From Sanguinoderma infundibulare (Eukaryota; Basidiomycota; Agaricomycetes; Polyporales; Polyporaceae), in the NCBI GenBank assembly GCA_032821775.1, contig JAVLRN010000003.1:3100001-3164000 (forward strand): DNA of 64,000 nt, given 5' to 3'. This document shows, piece after piece, positions 43,077-54,965 of the stretch (its first letter is position 1; each line of letters opens with the position of its first letter). The notes beneath the pieces are model-generated. The model was not told the origin of the DNA. It was given only the letters and a program-made list of their open reading frames with translations, and ran no database searches. The translations under genes were made by a program, and so were the position numbers.

Positions 43077-45777
43077 CTACAGGACGAGCTCCTCGAGCTG
43101 GTACAGCCCGACGGCCATGCCCGCCTGCTCGTGTGCCAGCTTCTTCTTCCGCCGCCAGTCCTTGCCGCTGTCGGGCTTGCCGCCGCCGCCGCCACCCTCC
43201 TTGGCCTCCGCCTGCGCCTTTGCCTTTGCGGCGGCCGCGCGCGCAAAGGGCTCGAGCGGGCCGCACAGCAGCTCAAGCTCGCTCGTCTGCGCGAGCGCGG
43301 GCTGGATGTGCGCGGTGAGAGCGCGCAGGAGCTCGTGCGCGGGCGTGTGCGCGAGGAGCGCGAGGAAGGACGCGTCCAGGAGGCTTTGGAGGAAGGCGAG
43401 CGTTTTGTCGAGGGGCGGGATGTCCGCGTGGTCAAAGGGGCTTGAGGGAGCGACGGAGGGGGAGAGGAGCGCGTCGTCGGCGGTGTGCTGCACGATCCAC
43501 CGGTCGAGGACGGCGAGGACGGGCGTGAGGTCCGTCGAGTCGGGGAGGTGCTTGCGGATCGCGCTGCGCTGCAGGGCGGGCGTGAAGGGGTAGACGACGC
43601 ACTGTGCGAGGAACGCCGGGAGCGTGGGGGTGCTCGCTGAAGTGGGGCCGGAGTCGATCTCCATCGCGTCGTCGTCGGATGAGGAAGCGTGCGCCTTCAC
43701 GAGTTTGCCGAGAAGGCAGACTATGTCGTTCTCGGGCAGGTCGGTCACGGTACGCATGGCGAGGACGACAGTGTCCTGCAGAACAATAGTCAGCCAAGGA
43801 TCCGTGGATAGTTTTAGGATAGTACCGCTCACCCAGTCGTATCGCTCAGCCAGGGCAGGTAACAACCCGCCTTCGACCATGGATGAGCTGACCGCCCGGC
43901 TCTCCAGCAGATGCCTGACAATTTTCTGCGAGTACACAGCGGTCTGGGCTTTTCCTTGACTAGGCGAGGGGGCATGTAGGACAAGCTCCAACACGCCCTG
44001 CACAAACGCGTACTCCACCGGCGCATTCTGCTCTTCGCCCTGCGTGGAGGCATCCTTGCCCTTGTCCTGCTTAACGTACTCGAAGAACGCGGTCTCGGCG
44101 GCAACAGTGCTGCCGTTCGCGCTCCCGTCGATAGATGTCTTGATCTCCCGAAGGGTTTTACGCGCATCCGCACTGAACTCCGGACCCCCACGGGCTATCT
44201 GGCTCTGACCTTGTGCGACTGGCCCGCTGGGCTTCGTCGATAACCATCGCGCGCTGGTATGGGCCTTGCCCATCGCGGCAGCGATGGTAGATGCGAGGGG
44301 CACCGTCACCGGAACGACGAGCACGGTTGAGCGCGCAGGTGCACTGCCGGACTCTGCCTGGTGCTCCCTCTCCGGCGAAGGGTGGAGGACGAGGATGGCG
44401 TTCAGATTCACGCTATTCGCCTTGGTCGAACCCGAGCTGGACCTAGATGCAGGGGACGCCTCTAGACGCAGGATGGCGCCATGCTTCTTCGAACGGGGGA
44501 GGGTGGATGGGATCGGGATGGATTGTTGCGCGAGCAGGACGCCATAGCGGAGGTCCCAGAGCTGGACGACGATTTCGATGGGCGAGCCGGAGGTGACGGT
44601 GGAGAGCAGGACGTGCGAGGACGTGAGGGCGGCGAGGGTCGCCTCGGACGTGCGCGTGGAGCCGGTGAAGGTGAAGCCTTGGAGGCGGAGGGGCTCGGCT
44701 GCTTTGGAGATGAATAGCGAGCCTGATGGAGAAGTTGACAAGGAGAGGGCGCGCCAAGTCCCAGAGGGCACTGTATGCGGGGTCAGTAGATGGCCGGACT
44801 AGAGGGAAGGAGAGACGCACGAAGGACGCTGATGAACCCGGTACTGCTACATGAGGCATCAAGAACGTCCTGTGGACGAGGTAAGCAAGAATTTGTTTCA
44901 ATCCAGGCAGGGAGAACATACCGTCTCCTCCACTTGTAAGACACATTCCCCGAGAGAGGTGATGGTCTCTTCATCCACTCCAACAACACTCAGCCTGAGG
45001 ACGTCCCCGCTCCTCAGAAGCGACACCGATACTGCATCGTAAGACGAAGCGGTATGCGGAGGCAGGAACGAGCATGAAGCGGAGGGGAAGAGAAAATGTT
45101 TTAGCAGGGTACTTTGCTGGTGACTTTGCGGCGTGTACGTTCGCACAGTTCGGAGCTCTTCGTCTAGTAACGACACGTCCCCAGTAGGACTCACGAGCAC
45201 CACTTTTTCCGGCGAGGAGTCTAGAGCATATAACTGAGTTGCCGGATGGGGCGCCTTGAGGAGGCTGTTGAGGACCGACAATTGACGGGTTCACGATGTA
45301 TGCACGTACCACAGCTATCCTCTTCCCCTTCGCATCTTGGGCATTCGACGCCACTCCGCCTGATATCTCCTCCTCCCAAGAAACTATCGTTTTGCCCTTC
45401 TCGTCTGGCTGGACGTCCGGTCCGGATTCAAGGACGGCGTAAGTCGTGCATTTACGCGTCCCAAGCGTGTCGCGGCTCGTACGCGCCGCGGGAGGACACG
45501 AGAAAGATGTCAAGGGCCCTAGTGTGTGCGATACTGCTGAATGTAGTGTTGAGGTCTTTGACGAATTTGAGAACTCTGAGACATTGTTCGGGAAGAATCA
45601 ATCACGCACATCGAGGATATGTACGCCGTCTCCCTGAACAGCTACCGCGACAAATGGATCCGCATCGCTGCCAGAGGGTAATGATGCGAAGAGGGGTGTA
45701 ACTTTGCGTTTCTTAGATGCCGAGGACTCAGGGTAGGACGAGAGGAGGAAGGGTTCTGCGATGGTGGCTGCAGTCAT
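43077..45777 (-). CDS. Nucleolar protein, Utp8/NOL11-like
   Basis: Exons, read leftwards: 45777-45610, 45555-45310, 45254-44922, 44869-44821 and 44770-43077; about 829 residues. The N-terminal part reads like a beta-propeller: FVAVAVQGDGVHILD, HTLGPLTSFSC, KTIVSWEEE, KVVLVSPTGDVSLLD. A helical C-terminal half follows, with an Asp/Glu patch (SSDDDAMEID) and a basic end (DWRRKKKLAHEQAG). The layout and several motifs recall Utp8 and its animal counterpart NOL11, which belong to the t-UTP part of the small-subunit processome needed for rRNA transcription and 18S processing. I am fairly sure of the gene and less sure of the family. The acceptors at 45556 and 45255 were chosen by reading frame. 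Its ATG lies only 47 bp from the stop of the next gene upstream. Confidence 0.65.
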
Positions 45778-45824
45778 CTCGGTACAAGAATGAGATCCAA
45801 TTTTTCGAAGTAAGTACACAAGAG

Positions 45825-46993
45825 CTAAATTAGGGTTAGGGCTCCGATGCCCATCCGGTAATTCTCCTTGCAGCATTGCACCACGTCTCTTGTACAAGCA
45901 ACGTTCTCTGCATGCCCTGACAGCACATCCGAAAGGTCTCGTAAGAGGGTAGGTAGTCTGCCGCCATGAGGAGCGGCGGAGGAAAGAGATAGCACTCGGG
46001 CTTCAAGATCCCGACACACGTCTTCCAGCGAATCTGCCATGGCATTAACTACGCAAAATTGAACTGACCTTTTCTTGTTAAACGCACCAATTTGATCCAA
46101 CATGTTGTTGTATTGGGAGACATATGTGGTGTCATCCAAAGGCAAGGAGGTAAGCCGAAGTGCGGCGGCCGTGGTTTCGCCGATGGTGCTCTCGAAGCTC
46201 TTGTAACGGAGGATGATCGTTGCTACTTCCTCGGCGAGCTTGTAGCAATTTACCTTCATGCGTTGTGCACGGAAGGAGCATGTTACTCACCTGTCTGTCG
46301 CCGATCTCGTTGTAGAAATCGACAAGCCTTTCTGCCTCAAACCGGACACGACTATCTGCGATGTCAGCCTCCTCCGCAGCGAGCTCGTTTCCTTTTGTAT
46401 CCAATGCAACACGGGCGGTATTCTTGGCCTCCTTGAACTCGACGTCCAAAGTGGAGGTCATGAACATCCACGCGCATGACTGCGCCGCGATCTGTAATGG
46501 CTCCGAGTGGTCCGATGCTGATAGGACTTCTTGTACGCGGGGGCGCGTCTGTAACGTGTCAAGGACGTGTCAGATCATTGCCTGCGCTTTAGAGAATGAA
46601 TTAGGAGGCTCACATGCTCCTTTGACGCGGCGGAAGGAGGTCTGGAGGATGATGTGCTGCTTGCAGCACCGGGAAGGCTTCCCTTGAGCGTGGTTGTGGC
46701 TCCCACGCGGTTGGATGATGGGTCGACGCGTGTCCGGGTCGGTGCTTGCGCTGTCGTGGCCTTGGTGACCTTGGTGCGCGAGGGATTGTTCTGCGTTAGA
46801 GCGCGGGTGGAAGAGGCGGTTGAGGACTTCGCGCTCGATATGTCTGGCTTGGTTCGCGAGGCGGTCGCGTTTGGGGCGTTCGCCGGACGGGCAGATGCTG
46901 GGGCTGCCCTGCCTTGATACACGCAGATTCAGTCTAAGACATATGACGGCTGGAGAGAGAGGACGGACGGCGAGTAGGCCTGATCGAGGACAT
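45825..46993 (-). CDS. Coiled-coil protein of unknown function
   Basis: Proposed exons: 46993-46969, 46912-46614, 46548-46291 and 46238-45825; about 331 residues. Residues 10-105 are a basic, Ser/Thr/Ala-rich disordered region, typical of microtubule- or nucleic-acid-binding tails. The rest is helical: VEFKEAKNTARVALDTKGNE, RVRFEAERLVDFYNEIG, LAEEVATIILRYKSFES, MLDQIGAFNKKR and a Leu-rich end. The first exon (MSSIRPTR) and its 56-nt intron are inferred, because the main frame has no ATG and is closed upstream. For the last intron an alternative acceptor at 46254 would add five residues. I do not recognise the family. The composition would suit a spindle or kinetochore protein, but that is a guess. 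Confidence 0.6.
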
Positions 46994-47171
46994 GGTGGCG
47001 GAAACACGGGCCAGGGAGTGCGAGGGGAGATCGAGTCGATAGGTGACGTCGTTCAGACTCCGACCGCGTGCCCTGCACCGTCGTCATTTTCAAGTTCCTC
47101 CCTTCCGCTACTCGCCATCCCCCATCGCCCCCATCTCCCTCCCCATCGTCCCAGACGACGAGGCTTCAACC

Positions 47172-48425
47172 ATGTCGGTTCTGGCCAGCATCGTCAAGCC
47201 TCTCGTCTACGTCTCTCTCCCCGCCTTCGCCCTCAAGTCCTTTGCCGATGCCAGTCCATTCGCCCGCTACTATGTCCGCATCGGTCTCTACTTGTCCACC
47301 CTCGGAGTCTGCTCTATATGGGGCGTGATATGTTCGATCGGCATGGGCCTCACAGGCCGTCGATTCGACGTCTTCTACGTCGTTGCCCGCAGTTTCTACT
47401 TCCTCGCCAGTCGCATGATCGGCATTCGTCTCGTCGTAGAAGGCGAGGAGCACCTAGAGACCCGTCCCTCTGTCCTGGTTGGCAACCACCAGAGCATGAT
47501 CGACATCCTCTACCTCGGGAGGTGCGTCTCCTCTATCCAAGTCCCCGCCGGAACCCACAGCCCTGACGCACATTTCCCTGCCTGTCCTTGTACGAATTTC
47601 TTGTAATCGTATCTTTCGTCAACGTGTACTCCCGATAGGATCTTCCCTCGCCGAGCCTCAATCATGGCCAAGAAGGAGCTCCAGTGGGCCCCGCTTCTCG
47701 GCCAGTTCATGACCCTCGCCGGCGCCGTCTTCGTCGACCGCGGAAACAACGCTCGCGCCGTCCGCTCCCTTTCTGCAGCGGGCGACATCATGAAGGAACG
47801 CAATAGCTCCCTCTGGCTCTTTCCAGAGGGCACGCGCTCGATGCGCCCATACCCAGATATGCTTCCCTTCAAGAAGGGCGCATTCCATACCGCTATCCAG
47901 GCTCAGGTGCCCATCGTTCCCGTCGTATGCGAAAACTACTGGAGGTTGTACAGGAAGGGCGTCTTCGAGAGTGGTACCCTCAAGGTCAAAGGTTCGTCAG
48001 AGAAATGCTTTCGGTCAGTATGCGTCGTTAACATAACATGTCCAGTCCTCCCGCCCGTGTCCACCACGGGCCTTACTGCTGCGGATGTGTCGGACCTGGC
48101 AGTCCGCGTCCATGACATGATGGTAGAGACGCTGCGCGAGATCTCTGCTCCCCCTCCTCCAGGCACTGAGCCTAAGACCACCCAACCCGCGGTAACGCCA
48201 ACGCCTCTCGCTACTCCCGCTCAATCATCCACACCGCCCGAATCACCGAAGGAACCCGAGCAGCTCAGGACGGAGAGCCGAGCATCGAATAGCGTCTCTA
48301 GTGTCTCCGAGAATTCGGCGACGTCCTCGCCCGTCCTGACCCACAGCCGCATGGAGGGTAGTGAATATGGCACAGAAACCGAGGAGGATGACGGGATGGT
48401 TTTGGTTGGTCGACCAAGCAACTGA
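47172..48425 (+). CDS. SLC1: 1-acyl-sn-glycerol-3-phosphate acyltransferase
   Basis: Three exons: 47172-47521, 47639-47991 and 48046-48425; 360 residues. Hydrophobic segments near residues 5-20 and 35-60 anchor the enzyme in the ER or lipid-droplet membrane. The PlsC motifs are VLVGNHQSMIDILYLGR (NHx4D), GAVFVDRGN, LWLFPEGTRS and VPIVPVVCENYW, in the usual order and spacing. The enzyme adds the second acyl chain to lysophosphatidate, giving phosphatidate. A Ser/Pro/Glu-rich tail of about 90 residues follows and is longer than in yeast Slc1. The second intron is 54 nt, a multiple of three without a stop in frame, so retention would add 18 residues. The upstream gap of 178 bp is a short divergent promoter shared with the coiled-coil gene. 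Confidence 0.93.
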
Positions 48426-48743
48426 TATCTTTGCGGTCGGCTGCCAGACGCAGGCGGATTGGGGTGCTTGTAGGTATGCCACGAGAGGTTGCTTGCTTCA
48501 TTAATGGGAATAATCAGAGCATACCGCGGTTCCTCGGCCGCAGCTGGTTTTGCGCTCACGAGTTTGGGGGTGGTGGAATGTTCGACACGCAACCGTTGTA
48601 GGTAAGGGACTTTTCATGCAATGATGACGCTATCCGCAAACATGCAATAATCCGTTGTTAGACGTAAAGGCATTCCGTGGCTACTCAAACAATATACAGA
48701 TACATTTGGGACGTGTTCTCCCCTCCAACGGCGTTCAGCGCTT
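48426..48743. other. Convergent 3' spacer
   Basis: About 320 bp between the acyltransferase stop (plus) and the amidohydrolase stop (minus). Nothing else is visible. Confidence 0.5.
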
Positions 48744-50437
48744 TCAGATCGACGGCGCACCGTTCGCTTCGTACCACTGCTTCCATCGCTCCTCCAAAAC
48801 CTCAGCCGGCCACCGCTTACGAATGTCGTCCGCCCTCTTCTTGAGCTCCTTAACTACCGGAGCCCAGTCACGGACCAACTTCCGATGCTTCTTCACAATC
48901 TCCCCATCCACAAACACCATCTCGACGTCCTCGCTCGAAGCATGGAAGACGACGCCTGCGATCGGATCTTCAGCCGCTCCGAGGTTCACCGAATTGGCGT
49001 CGAAGACGACCAAGTCAGCGCGTTTGCCAACCTCCACGGTCCCAATCAGGTGAGCCAGATTCAACGCCTCTGCGCCGCCGAGCGTGCCTAAACGGAATGC
49101 ATCGGTGCAGTTGTACTTGTTTTTGAACGGCGCCTTCTCTTTGTTCAGATGGATGCGCTCATGGTCATGGCCGCGGGCCCACTGCAGCGCGAAGCGCATC
49201 TGCGTGAATATGTCGCCGCTGTTGATCGAAAGGCAGTCCTGGTTGAAACATCGTTGAGCAGGTCATTTCCTCTTGACCTGGACAAGCCACGTACCACTCC
49301 GAGTCCACACTTCACCCCTCTCTTCAGCGCGTCGAGGGCGACCGGGTTGCCGTGTGCCATCCCGAGCTCGTCCTCCGGAGTGGACGTGATGGCGGCCCCA
49401 CTGTCCTTCAGTGCCTTCCACATCTCGTCGTCCAGCGCGGGACGGTCCGCGAGTGCGTTGCAGTGCGAGAACACGACGTCGGGGCCAAGCAGGCCTGCGT
49501 CGCGCCAGCTGAGGATGGCCGGGCTCTTGACGACGTGCGCCGTGATCGTCGCGACGCCGTTCGCCCGCGCGTGCTTGAGGAGCTCCTGATGCGCGGCCGC
49601 GGTGCCCTCCCAGTTCCAGATGTCGTACGCGAGCCCGAGCGTGACGCGCCCGTCGGGGCGGAGCTTTCCCCCCGCCGTCGAGCCCCACTCCGCGATCTTG
49701 TCCCGCTGCCACTGGACTGAATGCGCGTCGTTGGCCCATTCGGGGAAGGGGAGGAGGCGCGTGTTCGGGCTCTGGCGCGCGGGGGCCCAGACGACGCGCG
49801 CGCCGGACTCGATGGTCGCTTTGAGCGCGGCGTCGGCGTGCGCGGGCGTGTGGGCGGCGTGGAAGTGGTCGAGGATGGTGGTGACGCCGTTGTGGAGCGC
49901 GTCGAGGAAGCCGGCCAGCGTCCCGATCGCGACCTCGTCGGGGGTCAGTGTGCCTTGGGTTGACCTGGAAAATGCGATTGGTTTAGAGAGCTCGGGATGT
50001 GGATGCACATACCATGACATCTTGATCAGGTACTCGGTCAGCAGCCAGCTGTGTGCGAAATGCGACGCGCTTTAGTTTGGGAACGCGCGCGGCCTTAGGG
50101 TTTGGACACCCACTCGCATTGACTCGCCCGCAGGACGGTCATGAACACGTGCCTATAGTGCGGCGGCCGGTCAGTATTGTGACCCCGGGAGGAAGGCGCG
50201 AAACTGCGGGAATGACGCGAGGGCGGACTGAGCGCACCGGTGAGTGTCGACGAAGCCCGGGGTGATCCACTTGTCCTGACAGTCGATGACCTCCACGCCA
50301 GGTCCCGGCGCGATGTTATCCTCGATGCGAGCGATGGTGTTGTCCTCGATGAGGACATCTGCCTTGAAGACGCGAGCCTCGTCGCTCCCTTGGACGCAGG
50401 TAGCGACGGTGCCGCCTTTGAGCAGATATTTGGTCAT
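48744..50437 (-). CDS. Metal-dependent amidohydrolase, TRZ/ATZ deaminase-like
   Basis: Five exons: 50437-50238, 50152-50114, 50048-50013, 49964-49295 and 49238-48744; 479 residues. The N-terminal beta-sandwich (MTKYLLKGGTVATCVQGSDE) leads to WITPGFVDTHRHVFMT, whose HxH pair is the first metal site. Further ligands are seen in ITAHVVKS and VFSHCNAL, and the catalytic Asp region is ITSTPEDELGMAHGNP. The C-terminus has GKRADLVVFDANSVN, typical of the composite domain. These features fit the cytosine-deaminase-like subfamily that hydrolyses heteroaromatic amines or chlorides; the substrate is not predictable. FHAAHTPAHAD is a further His-rich loop. Truncated copies of its 5' half lie at 54.04-54.97 and 26.74-27.57 kb. 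Confidence 0.88.
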
Positions 50438-51130
50438 GGTGCTGGAGATGCTGTGGACTCGGTGGTGGGGGTATCCTCAGTTCGCTCGCGTATAGAGTCT
50501 ATCTATACGCGTTTATATATGCTTGCGAGTACAGGTATTTGCATTTGAACGTGGAACGTTGGGAGGCAAATTCAAAACTCTCCCGCGGAGATCGTGCGTG
50601 ATTAGTGCCCCACGTTTCACCCGACGGCGGCCGAGAGAGCGTCCACGCCCAGTCGGACTTATGGCTGTGAGCCTGGCTGGACCAGGGGCGGTCTTCAAGT
50701 GGGAGGGAATAACATGTGTAGATATTCCGGTCGGAAACGGAGGTCTTGTGATCTTCGCTTGTGGGCTCGGCCGCGTGAGCCTCTGTCTATCTGGAACGCC
50801 ATAGGTGTTTTGGTGACCTTGAAGGAGATGCAATATCTATTTTTCTGGACAACGAGCGAGTGGGTGCATGGTCGCGCGGAATGATGGGTTCTCGTAAAAG
50901 CGAACGAGAGCGTTGGCATCTATTGCGAGTACCGTATCTACCCGCACAGCTCGCATGAACTTTATAGTGTATTCGAGGGAAGGAGTCAACACAAGTCTAG
51001 TAATGTCGCAACCAGTGCGCATTCCAGAATTTAACAAGAACCACGACGTCTAGTGTGCAAGATCTATAGACCGAGGACGTGAGCCGCAATGTTCACGGTT
51101 AGAGCGACGTATAGCCCACCTGTGCAACGA
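50438..51130. other. Amidohydrolase promoter region and end of DUF6533 flank
   Basis: About 690 bp. The right 120 bp or so (from about 51.0 kb) match the end of the DUF6533 3' flank. The rest is unlike the other flanks. The plus frame at 50523-50804 has no recognisable content. Confidence 0.5.
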
Positions 51131-52945
51131 TCAACACGAATTGACCGCGCTCGAGGATGCCTGTCCATTGACTGCCTCCGGGTGTGAACTGGGATTGCGG
51201 TCGTCCAATGCCGATTCCAACTGCACTCTGTCTTCCTCGGCGACGGAGGCATCCGAGCTCACGTCGAGTGCTTCATGCTCCGGGCTAGCTTCCCCTGGGG
51301 CGGGAAGCGAAGAAGTGACGGAGCCGAGAACCGCATTGAACCTGAGGCTGCCAATCTGGACAGACGAGAGGGAGTGCTGGTTGGCGTTACCGTTGGCAGC
51401 TTCTTGGAGATCAAAAAAGAAGCGCGAGATGAGGATGGCGGTTATTCTGCTCGCAGGTACGGAGGAGGGTTAATGAGTTTGGACATCATTACGGGAACGA
51501 GAAGAAGGCGGCGCTGGGGTGAACGTACGGTTCAATAAGGGCTACGATGTTGCTCGTGTAATCGGTGCTGGTGGCGGTGTCGACTAGGATCTGCATGAGC
51601 CTTGAGCACGGGTAATCAGGAAGTCCGCCGACGTTTAGACGTACCGTAAACAGGGAGAATGTCAGATGGAGGAGGTTCATGATTAGTAGGACACTGGAAA
51701 GAAGTCAGCACGAGACGGAAAGGGTTCAAGCAGGACATACATGAAGTAGATGACACCTAGCAAGCGAAATGTTGAATAACATGATTTATGCCGAGTGATC
51801 ACTGTTTTTGCTTACCATTCCTGAGGAGGACCCTTGACAGTGATGTGCTTTGACCCAGCAGCTTCATCTCCCTGGCATTCTGGTACGTCCCAGCCCAGGT
51901 GATGGCTACCACCAGCAGATCCGATGCGATGAGACAAACTCGAGAAATGATCAAGACTGGATACAATACAAAACGTGGACTTGAGTTCTGGCGCACTGCA
52001 TTGCGAAAGCTGGCTATAGATGGTACGTACAACTAAAGCAGAGGGTTCCATCATATCAGTATGTCTGTCTTTCATTACAATGTCATACCCACTTGTGCTT
52101 TATCGCATCAGAGAGCTTGAAGCTTTCAATACAGCCGAATTCGGGGTCTACGAAGATGGCTATATAGCCCATACTCGTCTGTAGACGCGAATGCGTCAGT
52201 CTCACCACCGCAATAAACCTCTTGATCCCTGTGAGACTTACGTAGTTTATGACCACAGGTGCGAGAGAGAGTATGAAGACGAAGGCGGCGATCGCCCATC
52301 TCCGACCGCTGAGCGCGTAGGCTCGCAAGCTGGAGAATGCTTGTTGAGACATGGGAAATGGTCAAAATAGATGCGGTTAAGGATATAAAGTTAGTGAATG
52401 ATGCGTACCAGCCCAGGGAACATATTGAAAGATCCCCAGGATCTCTGTGCTCCAAAAGACTGAATTGCAGCTGGGTTCTAGGTGAGCCCCGAAGGTGCTG
52501 TTCGGAGACGTGCCAATCCCTTACCCCTGTGACCATGTGAGTTTGACAGGCATGGATGACAGAAAGTAATAGCATGCACCGCAAGAGTTGTTGGGTTAGG
52601 CCATGACCCTATTAATACATTATATGCCAAGGGCACATAACGGTTGAGGAAAAATAGTATGTTCGAGACCGTAATTTTACGCCTCCAGAAAAGCTCGACC
52701 TCTTTGTCGAAGGTGATCGCGAACTCGTACACCATAAGGGCTAACCAATAACGACGATGACATCAGCACGAATCGGCCACGCTGGATCACAGACAGAATT
52801 TGTGGCAGACTCACGGATAACGACTGTCACGAAGTAATTTCCTATTTGACTGTAAGAGATGGGGTAAGTACGCCATGGAGTTGAAGGGAACTACTCACGT
52901 GGAATCAACCTCGGCGATCAACGCAGCGTTATCGGAATTGGACAT
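51131..52945 (-). CDS. DUF6533-domain membrane protein, copy 5, best preserved
   Basis: Starts at ATG 52945 (MSNSDNAALIAEVDS). The exons then give QIGNYFVTVVI, PLMVYEFAITFDKEVELFWRR with ILFFLNRYVPLAYN (52.6-52.74 kb), and ILGIFQYVPWA. Next come AFSSLRAYALSGRRWAIAA with FVFILSLAPVVINY (52.25-52.35 kb), SMGYIAIFVDPEFGCIES, and RVCLIASDLLVVAITWAGTY with NAREMKLLGQSTSLSRVLLRNG (51.83-51.97 kb). VIYFM, LLIMNLLHLTFSLFT, an exon ending IVALIEP and the last exon (ITAILISRFFFDLQEAA onward) follow, with an acidic tail ending VNSC at the TGA 51131-51133. This gives about seven membrane spans in roughly 330 residues. DUF6533 proteins have no known function. The splice between the NRYVPLAYN exon and the QYVPWA exon remains open. 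Confidence 0.75.
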
Positions 52946-53726
52946 GATTCAGCGAGAGTTGGAGAGCGACTTTACTGAGGAAGGGACCACACCCAAGTCA
53001 ACTCCTGTTATATATTCGACGTCCCCATCCGACAGAAGTTGATGATGTCTATGCTTCAGGACACCTGCGGTTGTAGTCCGGTGTTCAACAAGACATGTGG
53101 CACCGATGTAACTGACCACTTACCACTCAGTGGATGAGGTCCTATCGGCGGAAACACATTCTGATTCCACCGCGACGTCGTCAGCTCAGTATACTTGGAT
53201 TCGGTACTTGTGCCTGAAATATTTGTATCGCGAAGACGAGAACGCTTCGCAGTCATCAACTCAACTGTTCCCAGACCAGATGGCCCATATTAGCACGCAT
53301 CTCCGCCACCATCTCTTCCATCCGAGTCAATCATTATACCGCATGGCGAGCGAGATGTGTATTCTAATAATTTACAATGTGATGATGTCGTGAATGGTTA
53401 ACTACACTGCGTGGTGAATTTGTGCGGAAGTTCTGTTCGAGTTCTGGACTCACAATCCTGCCGAAACCGCGAACGGATCGTGGTCCGTACCCGCGTCGTC
53501 CACAAGCGTGAAGGCAAAATGCAGGGAAAGGCTGGGGTGGGAATATGAAGCGTAGGTATGTGCGGAGATAGATAGAGAATTCATTAGGTGTGGGGGAAAG
53601 ATGAAGATGAATGAATGCGTTCGATAGATGATGTCGTGTGCTGAATGCTGTATGCCGTATGCCGAGTGTCGCGTGTGGAATGTGTGTGAAACTGCCAGAG
53701 GCCAGGTGTGTTTAATGCTCGTCCAG
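52946..53726. repeat. Upstream region of DUF6533 copy 5, TB2-type flank
   Basis: About 780 bp nearly identical to 57.66-58.44 kb and similar to 25.64-26.43 kb. Holds the copy 5 promoter and the former TB2 3' UTR. No gene is recognised. Confidence 0.75.
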
Positions 53727-54045
53727 TCAAGCTGCGTCCTTCTGAACAGGCTTTGCCGTCGTCTTTGGCACTGCCTTAGGTGCACCACCACCAGCACCTC
53801 CAGCCGTAGCCTTCTTGACGACGGGCTTGGGACGCTCCTTGGCGACGGTCCACGCGGATGGTACACGGCCAACTGCTGCTGCTCCGCGAGCCGAGCTTGC
53901 GCCTCGTCCCTGCCCGCGAACCGTGCCCCGGCTGACTCCGCGTTGAGGCTTGACCTCGCGTGCCTTTACCTCAGGACCAGGAGCATTGCCGCCATCCGGT
54001 TGGTCGTCACCACCTTCGTGGAGGGCCCTCCGGAGCCCTGAACCT
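53727..54045 (-). pseudogene. TB2/DP1 gene 3' fragment (relic 2)
   Basis: Matches the end of the intact gene at 58443 onward for about 300 bp, including the stop position and the Arg/Gly/Ala-rich tail. Similarity ends near 54.04 kb, where amidohydrolase sequence begins on the same strand. No membrane domain or start remains. Confidence 0.85.
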
Positions 54046-54965
54046 CATGCGCCATGATCGTCGCGACGTCGCCCGCGCGTGCGGGAGGAACGCGTAGCGC
54101 ATGAGCGCGGTACCGTCCGAGTTCCAGATGTCGAGCGCAAGCCATGAGAGTGACGTGGCCGTCAGGGTGGAGGTCGCGCCCGGCCGTCGAGCCTTCCTCT
54201 TTGAGCTTCCCCCGCTGCCACCGGACCGCGCCCGCGTCCTTGGCCCATTCGGGGAATCGGAAGATACGCATCAGGGAGCCCTAGTGCGCCGGTGCCCGGA
54301 CGGCGTGGCAGTCGGACTCGATCGTCGCTGTGAGCGCGGCGTCGGCGCGTGAGGGTGTATGAGCGGCATGGAAGTGGTCGAAGACAGTCGTAATGTCGTC
54401 GTGATTTGAGGAAGCCGGCCATGGCGACTTATTCGTAGGTCACTGACCCTTGAATCGAGCTCGAAAAAGGGATTCGTGTGCTGAGGGAAGTGGCCAAGGT
54501 CGGAATCTCGGGATACACATACCATAACATCTTGATCGACGACGGGGTCAGTCGACGGCCAGCTGCATCGAGTGGCTTCAGTTTGGAGCGTCAGACACCC
54601 ACTCCGATTCGCATGGGCTGGCTCGCAGAACCGTGATGAATAGGTGCTTGTTTTACGGCGGCCGGTCAGTGTTAAACGTCTTGTACTCACAATGAGATAA
54701 TCTCGTACCAAGGAAGTCCACGTGTTCAGGCGTTTGGAACGAATTCAGGGAACGAGAGATGAGCGCACCGTACTGGCGAGTTTCGACGAAATCTCCTGGT
54801 CCTGACCGTCAACTTCAATTCTAGGTCCAGACGGGATGTTCCACGCAATGCGGCCGGGGGATCGTGTCGCCAGCACATTCGTGTTGTCTTGACGATGCGG
54901 GGTTTGTGGCTCCCTTGGACGAATATTGCGATGGTGCCACCTTGGAGAAGGTGCTGAAGAGTAGG
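54046..54965 (-). pseudogene. Truncated amidohydrolase fragment (relic 2)
   Basis: Copy of the 5' half of the amidohydrolase, from near TAHVV (left border) to the N-terminal exon near 54.94 kb. Recognisable pieces include FRFPEWAKDAGAV at about 54.25 kb, the His-rich loop at about 54.35 kb and the first-exon region at 54.8-54.95 kb. Frameshifts and stops interrupt it, and the C-terminal half is absent. It is slightly more similar to the parent than relic 1 where I compared them by eye. Confidence 0.8.

Noticed and set aside
45828..45842. Telomere-like TTAGGGTTAGGG
   Set aside because: Only two units, and they fall within the last codons of a gene; chance.
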